The position numbers and the translations under genes are program-made. Under the pieces are notes generated by a model that was not told where the DNA came from, did no database searches, and saw nothing but the letters and a program-made list of their open reading frames with translations. This document shows, one piece after another, positions 8,167 to 15,740 of a stretch of 64,000 nt of DNA; the first letter of the stretch is position 1, and every line of letters starts with the position of its first letter. The DNA comes from Streptomyces sp. CB00455 (lineage in GTDB: Bacteria > Actinomycetota > Actinomycetes > Streptomycetales > Streptomycetaceae), in contig NZ_LIVQ01000004.1 of NCBI RefSeq assembly GCF_001905445.1, forward strand, positions 377,462 through 441,461, read 5' to 3'.

Positions 8167-9354
8167 ATGAGCACGAAGGACTTCGTCGAGAAGGACTACT
8201 ACAAGGTCCTCGGTGTCCCGAAGGACGCCACCGAGGCCGAGATCAAGAAGGCGTACCGGAAGCTCGCGCGCGAGTTCCACCCGGACGCCAACAAGGGCGA
8301 CGCCTCGGCCGAGGCGCGCTTCAAGGAGATCTCCGAGGCGAACGACATCCTCGGCGACGCCAAGAAGCGCAAGGAGTACGACGAGGCGCGCGCCCTGTTC
8401 GGCAACGGCGGCTTCCGCCCGGGGCCGGGCGGGGCCGGCGGCTCCTTCAACTTCGACCTCGGCGACCTCTTCGGCGGCCAGCAGCCGGGCGGCGCCGGCG
8501 GTGCGGGCGGCTTCGGCGGCGGCCTGGGCGACGTCTTCGGCGGCCTGTTCAACCGAGGCGCCGGCGCCGGTGCGGGGACCCGCACCCAGCCGCGCCGCGG
8601 CCAGGACATCGAGTCGGAGGTCACCCTTTCCTTCACGGAGGCGGTGGACGGGGCCACGGTCCCGCTGCGGATGTCCTCCCAGGCGCCCTGCAAGGCGTGT
8701 TCGGGCACCGGCGACAAGAACGGCACCCCGCGGGTGTGTCCGACCTGCGTCGGCACGGGGCAGGTCTCGCGCGGCTCCGGCGGCGGTTTCTCACTGACCG
8801 ACCCCTGCGCGGACTGCAAGGGCCGCGGTCTGATCGCGGAGACCCCCTGTGAGGTCTGCAAGGGCAGCGGGCGGGCCCGCAGTTCGCGCACGATGCAGGT
8901 CCGGATTCCGGCGGGCGTCTTCGACGGCCAGCGGATCCGGTTGCGGGGCAAGGGCGGGCCGGGCGAGCGCGGCGGCCCCGGCGGTGACCTCTACGTCGTC
9001 GTCCACGTCGGCTCCCACCCGGTCTTCGGCCGCAAGGACGACAACCTGACCGTGACCGTGCCCGTGACCTTCGCGGAGGCGGCACTGGGGGCCGACATCA
9101 AGGTCCCGACCCTGAACGGTCCGGCGGTGACGCTGAAGCTTCCGCCGGGCACCCCCAACGGCCGCACCATGCGGGCCCGCGGCAAGGGCGCGGTCCGCAA
9201 GGACGGCACCCGCGGCGATCTGCTGGTGACGGTGGAGGTCGCGGTTCCGACCGAGCTGTCGGACAAGGCCCGCGAGGCGCTGGAGATGTACCGCGAGGCG
9301 ACGGATTCGCAGGACCCGCGCTCCGCGCTGTTCGAGTCCGCGAAGGGAGCATGA
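8167..9354 (+). CDS. dnaJ: Co-chaperone DnaJ (Hsp40)
   Basis: 395 residues. J domain at the N-terminus with the essential HPD (REFHPDAN), then a Gly/Phe-rich linker (residues ~85-140), four CxxCxGxG zinc motifs (CKACSGTG, CPTCVGTG, CADCKGRG, CEVCKGSG) and the C-terminal substrate-binding barrel. Delivers clients to DnaK and stimulates its ATPase. ATG at 8167 follows GAGAGGAGGGA; 39-nt gap after grpE, same operon. Confidence 0.97.
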   Translation: MSTKDFVEKDYYKVLGVPKDATEAEIKKAYRKLAREFHPDANKGDASAEARFKEISEANDILGDAKKRKEYDEARALFGNGGFRPGPGGAGGSFNFDLGDLFGGQQPGGAGGAGGFGGGLGDVFGGLFNRGAGAGAGTRTQPRRGQDIESEVTLSFTEAVDGATVPLRMSSQAPCKACSGTGDKNGTPRVCPTCVGTGQVSRGSGGGFSLTDPCADCKGRGLIAETPCEVCKGSGRARSSRTMQVRIPAGVFDGQRIRLRGKGGPGERGGPGGDLYVVVHVGSHPVFGRKDDNLTVTVPVTFAEAALGADIKVPTLNGPAVTLKLPPGTPNGRTMRARGKGAVRKDGTRGDLLVTVEVAVPTELSDKAREALEMYREATDSQDPRSALFESAKGA

Positions 9355-9355
9355 C

Positions 9356-9820
9356 ATGGACGGCCGCCGTCGATCGTCCCGATTGGGCAGTGGGAGTTAC
9401 CAGCTCACCGATGAGACCCCGGTCTACGTGATCTCGGTGGCCGCCCAGCTCTCGGGCCTGCACCCGCAGACCCTGCGCCAGTACGACCGCCTCGGCCTGG
9501 TCTCCCCGGACCGTACGGCCGGACGCGGCCGGCGCTACTCGGCCCGTGACATCGAGCTGCTCCGCACGGTGCAGGCGCTGTCCCAGGACGAGGGCATCAA
9601 CCTGGCGGGCATCAAGCGGATCATCGAGCTGGAGAACCAGGTCGCCGCGCTCCAGCAGCGCGTGGCCGAGCTCTCCGCCGCGGTGGACGGCGCCGCGGCC
9701 ACGCTCCAGGCCCGCGAGGCCCAGGTGCACGCCTCCTACCGGCGGGACCTGGTCCCGTACCGGCCGCCGGTGCCCGGCAACGCCCTGGTCGTGTGGCGTC
9801 CCAAGCGCCCGATGGACTGA
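9356..9820 (+). CDS. hspR: Heat-shock repressor HspR (MerR family)
   Basis: 154 residues. N-terminal MerR-type winged helix (PVYVISVAAQLSGLHPQTLR, then RLGLVSPDRTAGRGRRYS), then a coiled coil (ELENQVAALQQRVAELS). Represses the dnaK operon, clpB and lon in Streptomyces by binding HAIR repeats together with DnaK, which closes a feedback loop. Starts 2 nt after the dnaJ stop, last gene of the operon. HAIR sites at 5527, 5579 and 12323 of this window are its expected targets. Confidence 0.96.
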   Translation: MDGRRRSSRLGSGSYQLTDETPVYVISVAAQLSGLHPQTLRQYDRLGLVSPDRTAGRGRRYSARDIELLRTVQALSQDEGINLAGIKRIIELENQVAALQQRVAELSAAVDGAAATLQAREAQVHASYRRDLVPYRPPVPGNALVVWRPKRPMD

Positions 9821-9867
9821 CGGCCGGTACGCGGTGGCGCCGAAGGCGCCGGCGCGCAGCATACGGA

Positions 9868-9898
9868 AAAGGCCCCGCCCGCCCCGGGCGGGGCCTTT
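9868..9898 (+). terminator. Terminator of the dnaK operon
   Basis: Perfect 14-bp stem (9868-9881 with 9885-9898), 3-nt loop, ending in CCTTTCG, 47 nt after hspR. Confidence 0.85.
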
Positions 9899-9976
9899 CG
9901 CGTGCGGGTGGGTCCGGCGCGGCGCTCGGGGGCCTTGTGAGGGCCGTGGGGCCCCTGCGGCAGCGGCCGGGGCCTC

Positions 9977-10975
9977 TCAGGGCCGGGGCTCTTGCGGCGG
10001 CCCGGAGACGCGCCCCAGGATGCCCGACTGGGCGATGAGGAAACCGAGTTGGGCCCGGCTTCCGCTGCCCAGGGCCGTCGCCAGCTTGGCTATGTGCGCG
10101 CGGCAGGTGCGGACGTTCATGCCCAGGCGGCGGGCGATGGCCTCGTCCACGTGCCCCTCGACGAGGAGCTGTGCGATGGAGCGCTGCACGCCCGAGATCC
10201 CCGAGGGCGTCGGGTCGTAGGGGATCTGCTCGTTGAGCGGGGTGGCCCGCCGCCACAGCTGCTCGAAGACCCTGACCAGGTAGCGGACCAGCGCCGGATG
10301 CCGCAGCTCCAGCGCGATCTGCTGGTCGTCGCTGGCGGGGATGAAGGCGACCGACTCGTCGCAGATGATGAGCCGTTCGACCAGCTCCTCCAGCGTCCGG
10401 ATCTCGACCTTTCCGCTGGCCATCCGGTCGACGTAGGCCATGGTGCCGCGGCTGTGGCGCACCGTGTGCTGGTAGAGGGTGCGCATGCTCACCCCCCGCC
10501 GGATGAGCGGCTGGTCCCGTTCGATCGCCTGGTTGAGGATGTTCTCGGAACGCCCGCCACCCGGCTGGATGGTGAGCATTTCCGCCTGGCACTCGGCGGT
10601 GGCGACATTGAGCGCCGCGTTGATCCTGTTGAATCCCTCCAGCACGGTGATGGCGTGTGTGGGGGCGGGAGTCAGCGCGCTGATGGCCATGAATGGCTCA
10701 AACGCTTCGGCCAGCTCGATGGAGGAGCGCCGGCGTTGCAGGATCTCCCGTTCCAGCGGATGCAGCCGCTGGGCCAGTGCCACCGACGGGGGAACCGGAC
10801 GGAGCCAGTTGTCGTCGTCGGGATCAGGGTGCAGCAGCGCGAATTCCAGCAGGCAGGGCGTCTGCTCGACTTCTTCGCGGGCGATTCGGCCGGAGCTGAG
10901 CGCACTTGCGTACAGCTCGGCCCCGAGGTCGCACAGGTCTGTCACCGCATGGGGATGTGTCTGGTTCATCCGCAT
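9977..10975 (-). CDS. LuxR-like HTH transcriptional regulator, divergent from the DSGWG peptide gene
   Basis: About 332 residues. The N-terminus resembles the winged-helix/TrmB-like region of a large streptomycete LuxR-like group (CLLEFALLHPDPDDDNWLRP, then PLEREILQRRR). A middle region of unknown ligand type follows. The C-terminal ~60 residues are a LuxR/GerE-like helix-turn-helix (VDEAIARRLGMNVRTCRAHI, ending in the LGFLIAQSGIL helix). No receiver domain is present. The ATG at 10975 (MRMNQTH) has GGGAG 11 nt upstream; an in-frame GTG at 10993 is possible. The gene diverges from the repeat-peptide operon across ~120 bp containing overlapping dyads, so it is the likely regulator of that operon. 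Confidence 0.75.
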   Translation of the reverse strand: MRMNQTHPHAVTDLCDLGAELYASALSSGRIAREEVEQTPCLLEFALLHPDPDDDNWLRPVPPSVALAQRLHPLEREILQRRRSSIELAEAFEPFMAISALTPAPTHAITVLEGFNRINAALNVATAECQAEMLTIQPGGGRSENILNQAIERDQPLIRRGVSMRTLYQHTVRHSRGTMAYVDRMASGKVEIRTLEELVERLIICDESVAFIPASDDQQIALELRHPALVRYLVRVFEQLWRRATPLNEQIPYDPTPSGISGVQRSIAQLLVEGHVDEAIARRLGMNVRTCRAHIAKLATALGSGSRAQLGFLIAQSGILGRVSGPPQEPRP

Positions 10976-11002
10976 AATCGGCAAATCTCCCACCCCCAGG
11001 GT

Positions 11003-11027
11003 CCTGCATGTACAGGAACATGATGCA
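11003..11027. promoter_or_regulatory. Overlapping dyads, candidate operator of the DSGWG locus
   Basis: Between the divergent regulator and peptide genes. CATGT-N6-ACATG (11007-11022) overlaps CCTG-N6-CAGG (11003-11016) and TGCAT/ATGCA arms (11005-11027). Short arms, so only a candidate; the position is what makes it worth listing. Confidence 0.35.
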
Positions 11028-11095
11028 TCGCCACCGTGGCAATGACGTGGCTCGATAAGTCATCGTCTGAGATGCGGGGGAGAGGAATCCATCAA

Positions 11096-11404
11096 GTGAG
11101 GACAACGTCGACCATGTACAAGAAATTGCTTCGCTCGGTGGCTGCCATTGCTCTCTCTTCGGCTGCTGCTGTCGGTGGAATCTCGCTCGCGGACAGTGGC
11201 TGGGGCAGCTCGCCTGCCGACAGTGGCTGGGGGGCCGGTCCTACCGGTAGGGGCGACAGTGGCTGGGGCAGCGTCCAGGCCGACAGCGGCTGGGGCCCCG
11301 CGCCCAAGCCCGTGCGCAAGGGCGACAGCGGCTGGGGCAGCGCGCCGGTCGGCGCGGAGCCGGACAGCGGCTGGGGTGTGGGTGGGAAGACCTCGGACGC
11401 ATGA
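11096..11404 (+). CDS. Secreted peptide precursor with six DSGWG repeats
   Basis: 102 residues from GTG 11096 (AGAGGA 9 nt upstream) or 96 from ATG 11114. A short basic n-region (MYKKLLRS) and an Ala-rich hydrophobic core end in GGISLA, a good Sec cleavage site at A/D. Every residue after it belongs to six repeats of Asp-Ser-Gly-Trp-Gly, spaced 9-14 residues apart by Pro/Ala/Gly/Ser linkers; two linkers contain Arg or Lys. No cysteine, no catalytic residues and no known domain. Its stop overlaps the next start (ATGA at 11401), so it is translationally coupled to a Rieske-like protein. I do not recognise the family; a secreted signal or a modified multicore peptide fits best. Confidence 0.75.
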   Translation: MRTTSTMYKKLLRSVAAIALSSAAAVGGISLADSGWGSSPADSGWGAGPTGRGDSGWGSVQADSGWGPAPKPVRKGDSGWGSAPVGAEPDSGWGVGGKTSDA

Positions 11405-11715
11405 CCCCCGACGACCGCGGCTTCCGCCGCGAAATGGCCTCCGCTTACCGGTCGGGATGGCAGTTCATCGACCTGGCCACGGCGATTCCGTACCCCGGGG
11501 ACTCGCTGATGGTCACCCTGTTCGGCCAACCGATCGTCGTCGTGCGCGAGGAGGACGAAGACGTACGTGCCTACCGGTGCCTGCGCCGCCCGCGGGGCGC
11601 GCCGCAGCCCGTCCGCTGCGAGGTGCGCTACGGAATGGTCTTCGTCAATCTTGATCAGCGCGATCACCAGCTCTTCGAACCCGACATCACCACCGCCACC
11701 CCCCGCAGTGCCTGA
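11401..11715 (+). CDS. Rieske-fold-like small protein lacking the Fe-S ligands
   Basis: 104 residues. The middle aligns by eye with the Rieske domain of aromatic-ring hydroxylases: PGDSLMVTLFGQPIVVVREE, then VRAYRC, then RYGMVFVNLDQ. The expected CRHRG box reads CLRRPRG, and the segment that should carry the second CPYHGW box is absent, with the sequence jumping to the post-cluster GMVFVNLD strand. No catalytic domain follows. So the fold is probably kept while the 2Fe-2S cluster is lost. It overlaps the DSGWG peptide gene by 4 nt and must act with it; a peptide-binding or adaptor role is speculation. Confidence 0.65.
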   Translation: MTPDDRGFRREMASAYRSGWQFIDLATAIPYPGDSLMVTLFGQPIVVVREEDEDVRAYRCLRRPRGAPQPVRCEVRYGMVFVNLDQRDHQLFEPDITTATPRSA

Positions 11716-11758
11716 AGCGATTCCCCCGTCGTTGCAGATCGCTCAGGCGCTACCCCCA

Positions 11759-11802
11759 CACAACGGCGCCATCGTGGACCTGACCACGATGGCGCCGTTG
11801 TG
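11759..11802 (+). terminator. Terminator of the DSGWG operon
   Basis: Perfect 19-bp stem (11759-11777 with 11784-11802), 6-nt loop, 43 nt after the Rieske-like gene. It closes a two-gene transcription unit. Confidence 0.85.
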
Positions 11803-11884
11803 ATGTCCGCGTCCAGTGGTCGGCCGGACAAGACGCCGGAAAAGGCGCCGGAAAAGATGCCGGAAAAGATGAGGGGTCAACGAT

Positions 11885-12298
11885 TCACGCGCGGCCCATG
11901 GCCCGCTCCAGCGTGATCTCCATGACGACCCGGTCCGGATTGGGCGAGGGCGTCCGCCCGTAGCGCTCGGCGTAACGGGCCACCGCCTCGGCGACGGACG
12001 CCGCGTCCGTCCGGATCACCGCGCGCCCCTCCAGGGTCGCCCAGCGGCGCCCCTCCATCTGGCAGACCGCGACCCGCGCCCCCGCCGGCTCCCCGGACTG
12101 GGCCGCCAGGATGTTGCGGACCTTCTTGCTGTGCCTGTTGCTGATCACCCGGGCGAGGCCCGCCTGCGGGTCGTAGGTGACACCGACCGGCACCACGTGG
12201 GGGGAGCCGTCCGGACGGGGCGTGGTCAGTGTGCAAACGTGCCGTTCCCGCCAGAAGGCGAGGTACTCGGGCGTCGGGTTGAGTACGTCATGGGACAT
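11885..12298 (-). CDS. PPOX-class (pyridoxamine oxidase-like) F420/FMN-binding protein
   Basis: 137 residues of split beta-barrel flavin/deazaflavin-binding fold: LAFWRERHVCTLTTPRPDGS, then PHVVPVGVTYD, then SNRHSKKVRNI and a VAVCQMEGRRWATLEGRA strand. The pattern resembles the small F420-dependent PPOX reductases of actinobacteria (Rv1155-like) rather than true PdxH; substrate unknown. The start is ATG 12298 (MSHDVLNP); the frame extends upstream into clpB but without homology. It diverges from clpB, and the HAIR box between them might also affect it. Confidence 0.8.
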   Translation of the reverse strand: MSHDVLNPTPEYLAFWRERHVCTLTTPRPDGSPHVVPVGVTYDPQAGLARVISNRHSKKVRNILAAQSGEPAGARVAVCQMEGRRWATLEGRAVIRTDAASVAEAVARYAERYGRTPSPNPDRVVMEITLERAMGRA

Positions 12299-12322
12299 GG
12301 CCCGAAGGGTACGACGCGCTGC

Positions 12323-12343
12323 CTTGAGTGGAATAGACTCAAC
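12323..12343. promoter_or_regulatory. HAIR operator upstream of clpB (HspR binding site)
   Basis: CTTGAGT-N7-ACTCAAC, one mismatch to the full HspR consensus. It is 59 nt upstream of the clpB GTG and 25 nt upstream of the divergent PPOX gene. Confidence 0.88.
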
Positions 12344-12401
12344 TTTGCGCAGGTTGTCTCTGTCATAGTTCTGTTCCCTTCCGGAGAGGAGCAAGTCACC
12401 C

Positions 12402-14987
12402 GTGGACGCCGAGCTGACCAACAAGAGCCGCGACGCGCTGAACGCGGCCACCAGCAGGGCCGTCAAGGACGGCCACGCCGACCTGACCCCCGCCCACCTG
12501 CTCCTGGCCCTGCTCGCCGGCGAGGACAACGAGAACGTCACCGACCTCCTCGCCGCCTGCGACGCGGACCAGGCGGCCGTGCGCGGCGCAGCCGAACGGC
12601 TGCTCGCCGCCCTGCCCAGCGTCACCGGCTCCACCGTCGCGCCCCCGCAGCCCACCCGTGAGCTGCTCGCCGTGCTCGCCGAGGCCGACCAGCGGGCCGG
12701 GAAGCTCGGCGACGACTACCTCTCCACCGAACACCTGCTCATCGGCACCGCGGCCAAGGGCGGCGCGGCCGGCGAGATCCTTTCCGCACAGGGCGCGAGC
12801 GCGAAGAAGCTGCTGGACGCCTTCGAGAACGCACGAGGAGGACGGCGGGTGACCACCCCCGATCCCGAGGGCCAGTACAAGGCACTGGAGAAGTTCGGCA
12901 CCGATTTCACGGCGGCAGCCCGCGAGGGCAAGCTCGACCCGGTCATCGGCCGCGACCAGGAGATCCGCCGCGTCGTCCAGGTGCTCTCGCGCCGCACCAA
13001 GAACAACCCGGTGCTCATCGGCGAGCCGGGCGTGGGCAAGACGGCCGTCGTCGAGGGCCTCGCCCAGCGCATCGTCAAGGGCGACGTCCCCGAGTCCCTG
13101 AAGGACAAGCGGCTCGTCTCCCTCGACCTCGGCGCCATGGTGGCCGGCGCCAAGTACCGCGGCGAGTTCGAGGAGCGGCTCAAGACCGTCCTCGCGGAGA
13201 TCAAGTCCAGTGACGGGCAGATCATCACCTTCATCGACGAGCTGCACACGGTCGTCGGCGCGGGCGCCGGCGGCGATTCCGCCATGGACGCGGGCAACAT
13301 GCTCAAGCCCATGCTGGCCCGCGGCGAGCTGCGGATGGTCGGCGCGACCACCCTCGACGAGTACCGCGAGCGCATCGAGAAGGACCCGGCCCTGGAGCGG
13401 CGCTTCCAGCAGGTGCTGGTCGCCGAGCCGTCCGTCGAGGACACCATTGCCATCCTGCGCGGGCTCAAGGGCCGCTACGAGGCCCACCACAAGGTCCAGA
13501 TCAACGACAGCGCCCTGGTGGCCGCCGCGACCCTCTCCGACCGCTACATCACCTCCCGCTTCCTGCCCGACAAGGCCATCGACCTCGTCGACGAGGCAGC
13601 CTCCCGGCTCCGCATGGAGATCGACTCCTCACCCCTGGAGATCGACGAGCTCCAGCGCTCGGTGGACCGCCTGCGCATGGAGGAGCTGGCGCTGAAGAAC
13701 GAGTCCGACCCGGCCTCGCTGGAGCGCCTCGACAAGATCCGCAAGGACCTCGCGGACCGGGAGGAGGAGCTGCGCGGCCTGACCGCCCGCTGGGAGAAGG
13801 AGAAGCAGTCCCTCAACCGCGTCGGCGAGCTCAAGGAGCGCTTGGACGACCTGCGCGGGCAGGCGGAGCGCGCCCAGCGCGACGGCGACTTCGACTCGGC
13901 CTCCAAGCTGCTCTACGGAGAGATCCCGGCCCTGGAGCGCGAGCTCGCGGAGGCCACCGAGGCCGAGGCGGAGGTCTCCAAGGACACGATGGTCAAGGAC
14001 GAGGTCGGTCCGGACGACATCGCGGACGTGGTCGGCGCCTGGACCGGCATCCCGGCCGGCCGGCTGCTGGAGGGCGAGACCCAGAAGCTGCTCCGGATGG
14101 AGGACGGGCTGGGCCGCCGCCTGATCGGCCAGACCGAGGCCGTGCGGGCCGTGTCGGACGCGGTGCGCCGCACCCGCGCGGGCATCGCCGACCCGGACCG
14201 CCCGACGGGCTCGTTCCTCTTCCTGGGCCCGACGGGCGTCGGCAAGACGGAGCTGGCCAAGGCGCTCGCGGACTTCCTCTTCGACGACGAGCGGGCCATG
14301 ATCCGCATCGACATGTCGGAGTACGGCGAGAAGCACAGCGTCGCCCGCCTCGTCGGCGCCCCGCCCGGCTACGTCGGCTACGAGGAGGGCGGCCAGCTGA
14401 CCGAGGCCGTGCGGCGCCGCCCGTACAGCGTCGTGCTGCTGGACGAGGTGGAGAAGGCCCACCCCGAGGTCTTCGACATCCTGCTCCAGGTCCTGGACGA
14501 CGGCCGCCTCACGGACGGCCAGGGCCGGACCGTGGACTTCCGCAACACCATCCTGGTCCTGACCTCGAATCTGGGCAGCCAGTTCCTGGTGGATCCGGCC
14601 ACCCCGGCGGAGCAGAAGAAGCAGCAGGTCCTCGATGTGGTGCGGGCCTCCTTCAAGCCGGAGTTCCTCAACCGGCTGGACGACCTGGTGGTCTTCTCCG
14701 CGCTGGACGCCGGGGAACTGGCGCACATCGCCGAGCTCCAGATCGGCCGCCTCGCCAAGCGGCTGGCCGACCGGCGCCTGAGCCTGGAGGTCACGCCCGC
14801 GGCCCTGGCCTGGCTGGCGGACAAGGGCAACGACCCGGCGTACGGCGCGCGGCCGCTGCGCCGCCTGATCCAGACGGCGATCGGCGACCGCCTGGCCAAG
14901 GAGATCCTCTCCGGCGAGGTCAGGGACGGCGACACCGTACGGGTCGACGTGGCCGGGGAGGACCTGCTGGTCGGCAAGGCCCTCTGA
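12402..14987 (+). CDS. clpB: Disaggregase ClpB (Hsp100)
   Basis: 861-residue AAA+ unfoldase that rescues aggregated protein with DnaK. Double Clp-N domain (residues 1-~145), AAA-1 with Walker A GEPGVGKT, a long coiled-coil M domain (~residues 400-520, ERLDKIRKDLADREEELRG), AAA-2 with GPTGVGKTELAKALA and a C-terminal small domain. The M domain separates it from ClpA/ClpC. GTG start at 12402 behind GGAGAGGAG. The HAIR box upstream places it in the HspR regulon with the dnaK operon 3 kb away. Confidence 0.96.
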   Translation: MDAELTNKSRDALNAATSRAVKDGHADLTPAHLLLALLAGEDNENVTDLLAACDADQAAVRGAAERLLAALPSVTGSTVAPPQPTRELLAVLAEADQRAGKLGDDYLSTEHLLIGTAAKGGAAGEILSAQGASAKKLLDAFENARGGRRVTTPDPEGQYKALEKFGTDFTAAAREGKLDPVIGRDQEIRRVVQVLSRRTKNNPVLIGEPGVGKTAVVEGLAQRIVKGDVPESLKDKRLVSLDLGAMVAGAKYRGEFEERLKTVLAEIKSSDGQIITFIDELHTVVGAGAGGDSAMDAGNMLKPMLARGELRMVGATTLDEYRERIEKDPALERRFQQVLVAEPSVEDTIAILRGLKGRYEAHHKVQINDSALVAAATLSDRYITSRFLPDKAIDLVDEAASRLRMEIDSSPLEIDELQRSVDRLRMEELALKNESDPASLERLDKIRKDLADREEELRGLTARWEKEKQSLNRVGELKERLDDLRGQAERAQRDGDFDSASKLLYGEIPALERELAEATEAEAEVSKDTMVKDEVGPDDIADVVGAWTGIPAGRLLEGETQKLLRMEDGLGRRLIGQTEAVRAVSDAVRRTRAGIADPDRPTGSFLFLGPTGVGKTELAKALADFLFDDERAMIRIDMSEYGEKHSVARLVGAPPGYVGYEEGGQLTEAVRRRPYSVVLLDEVEKAHPEVFDILLQVLDDGRLTDGQGRTVDFRNTILVLTSNLGSQFLVDPATPAEQKKQQVLDVVRASFKPEFLNRLDDLVVFSALDAGELAHIAELQIGRLAKRLADRRLSLEVTPAALAWLADKGNDPAYGARPLRRLIQTAIGDRLAKEILSGEVRDGDTVRVDVAGEDLLVGKAL

Positions 14988-15154
14988 GCGCCGGGGCGGG
15001 CGCCGGGCCGCCCGCCCCCGCGCCTCCTGCCCCTCGCCGCGGCGCCCGCCCCTGCCGCCGTGTGTCCGCCCGGAGCGGATCGCGGGGGCCGGGGGTGGAC
15101 ACGGGGTGGGCGGCATGGTGGAGGATGAAGGTATCCGCACGAAGGGAAATCACG

Positions 15155-15700
15155 GTGAGCATCGACCCGGCCTCGATTCCGAACTTCGGAGGGCAGCAGC
15201 CCGATCCGCAGGCCACAGGACCGGCGGGCCCCGTCGTCCCCGACCAGGATCTGGTCAAGCAGCTGCTGGAGCAGATGGAGCTCAAGTACGTCGTCGACGA
15301 CGAGGGTGACCTCGCGGCGCCGTGGGAGGAGTTCCGCACGTACTTCATGTTCCGCGGCGAGGACGAACAGCAGGTCTTCTCGGTGCGGACCTTCTACGAC
15401 CGTCCGCACAAGATCGAGGAGAAGCCCCAGCTTCTCGAATCGATCGACGACTGGAACCGCCGCACCCTGTGGCCGAAGGTCTACAGCCACACCCACGACG
15501 ACGGCTCGGTCCGTCTGATCGGCGAAGCGCAGATGCTGATCGGCACCGGCGTCAGCCTGGAGCACTTCGTGTCCTCCACGGTCAGCTGGGTCCGCGCCTC
15601 CATCGAGTTCGACAAGTGGCTCGTCGAGCAGTTCGGCCTGGAGAAGGAAGTCGACTCCGCCGACGGCGACGAGAACAACGGCGAGGACGACGGCCAGTAG
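15155..15700 (+). CDS. YbjN-domain protein
   Basis: 181 residues. Matches the actinobacterial YbjN (type III secretion chaperone-like fold) proteins: VKQLLEQMELKYVVDDEGD near the N-terminus, then FRGEDEQQVFSVRTFYDRP and a WPKVYSHTHDDGSVRLIGEA block, with an acidic C-terminus. Function unknown. GTG at 15155 is preferred because GAAGGGA lies 7 nt upstream; the open frame continues further up without homology. Confidence 0.75.
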   Translation: MSIDPASIPNFGGQQPDPQATGPAGPVVPDQDLVKQLLEQMELKYVVDDEGDLAAPWEEFRTYFMFRGEDEQQVFSVRTFYDRPHKIEEKPQLLESIDDWNRRTLWPKVYSHTHDDGSVRLIGEAQMLIGTGVSLEHFVSSTVSWVRASIEFDKWLVEQFGLEKEVDSADGDENNGEDDGQ

Positions 15701-15740
15701 TCGGTCACACCGGCTGCACCGGCCCCGTCGGCCTTCGCCT

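Noticed and set aside
9977..11715. Calling the DSGWG locus a lanthipeptide or lasso cluster
   Set aside because: The precursor has no Cys or suitable leader, and no LanM, lasso cyclase, radical SAM or YcaO gene is adjacent.
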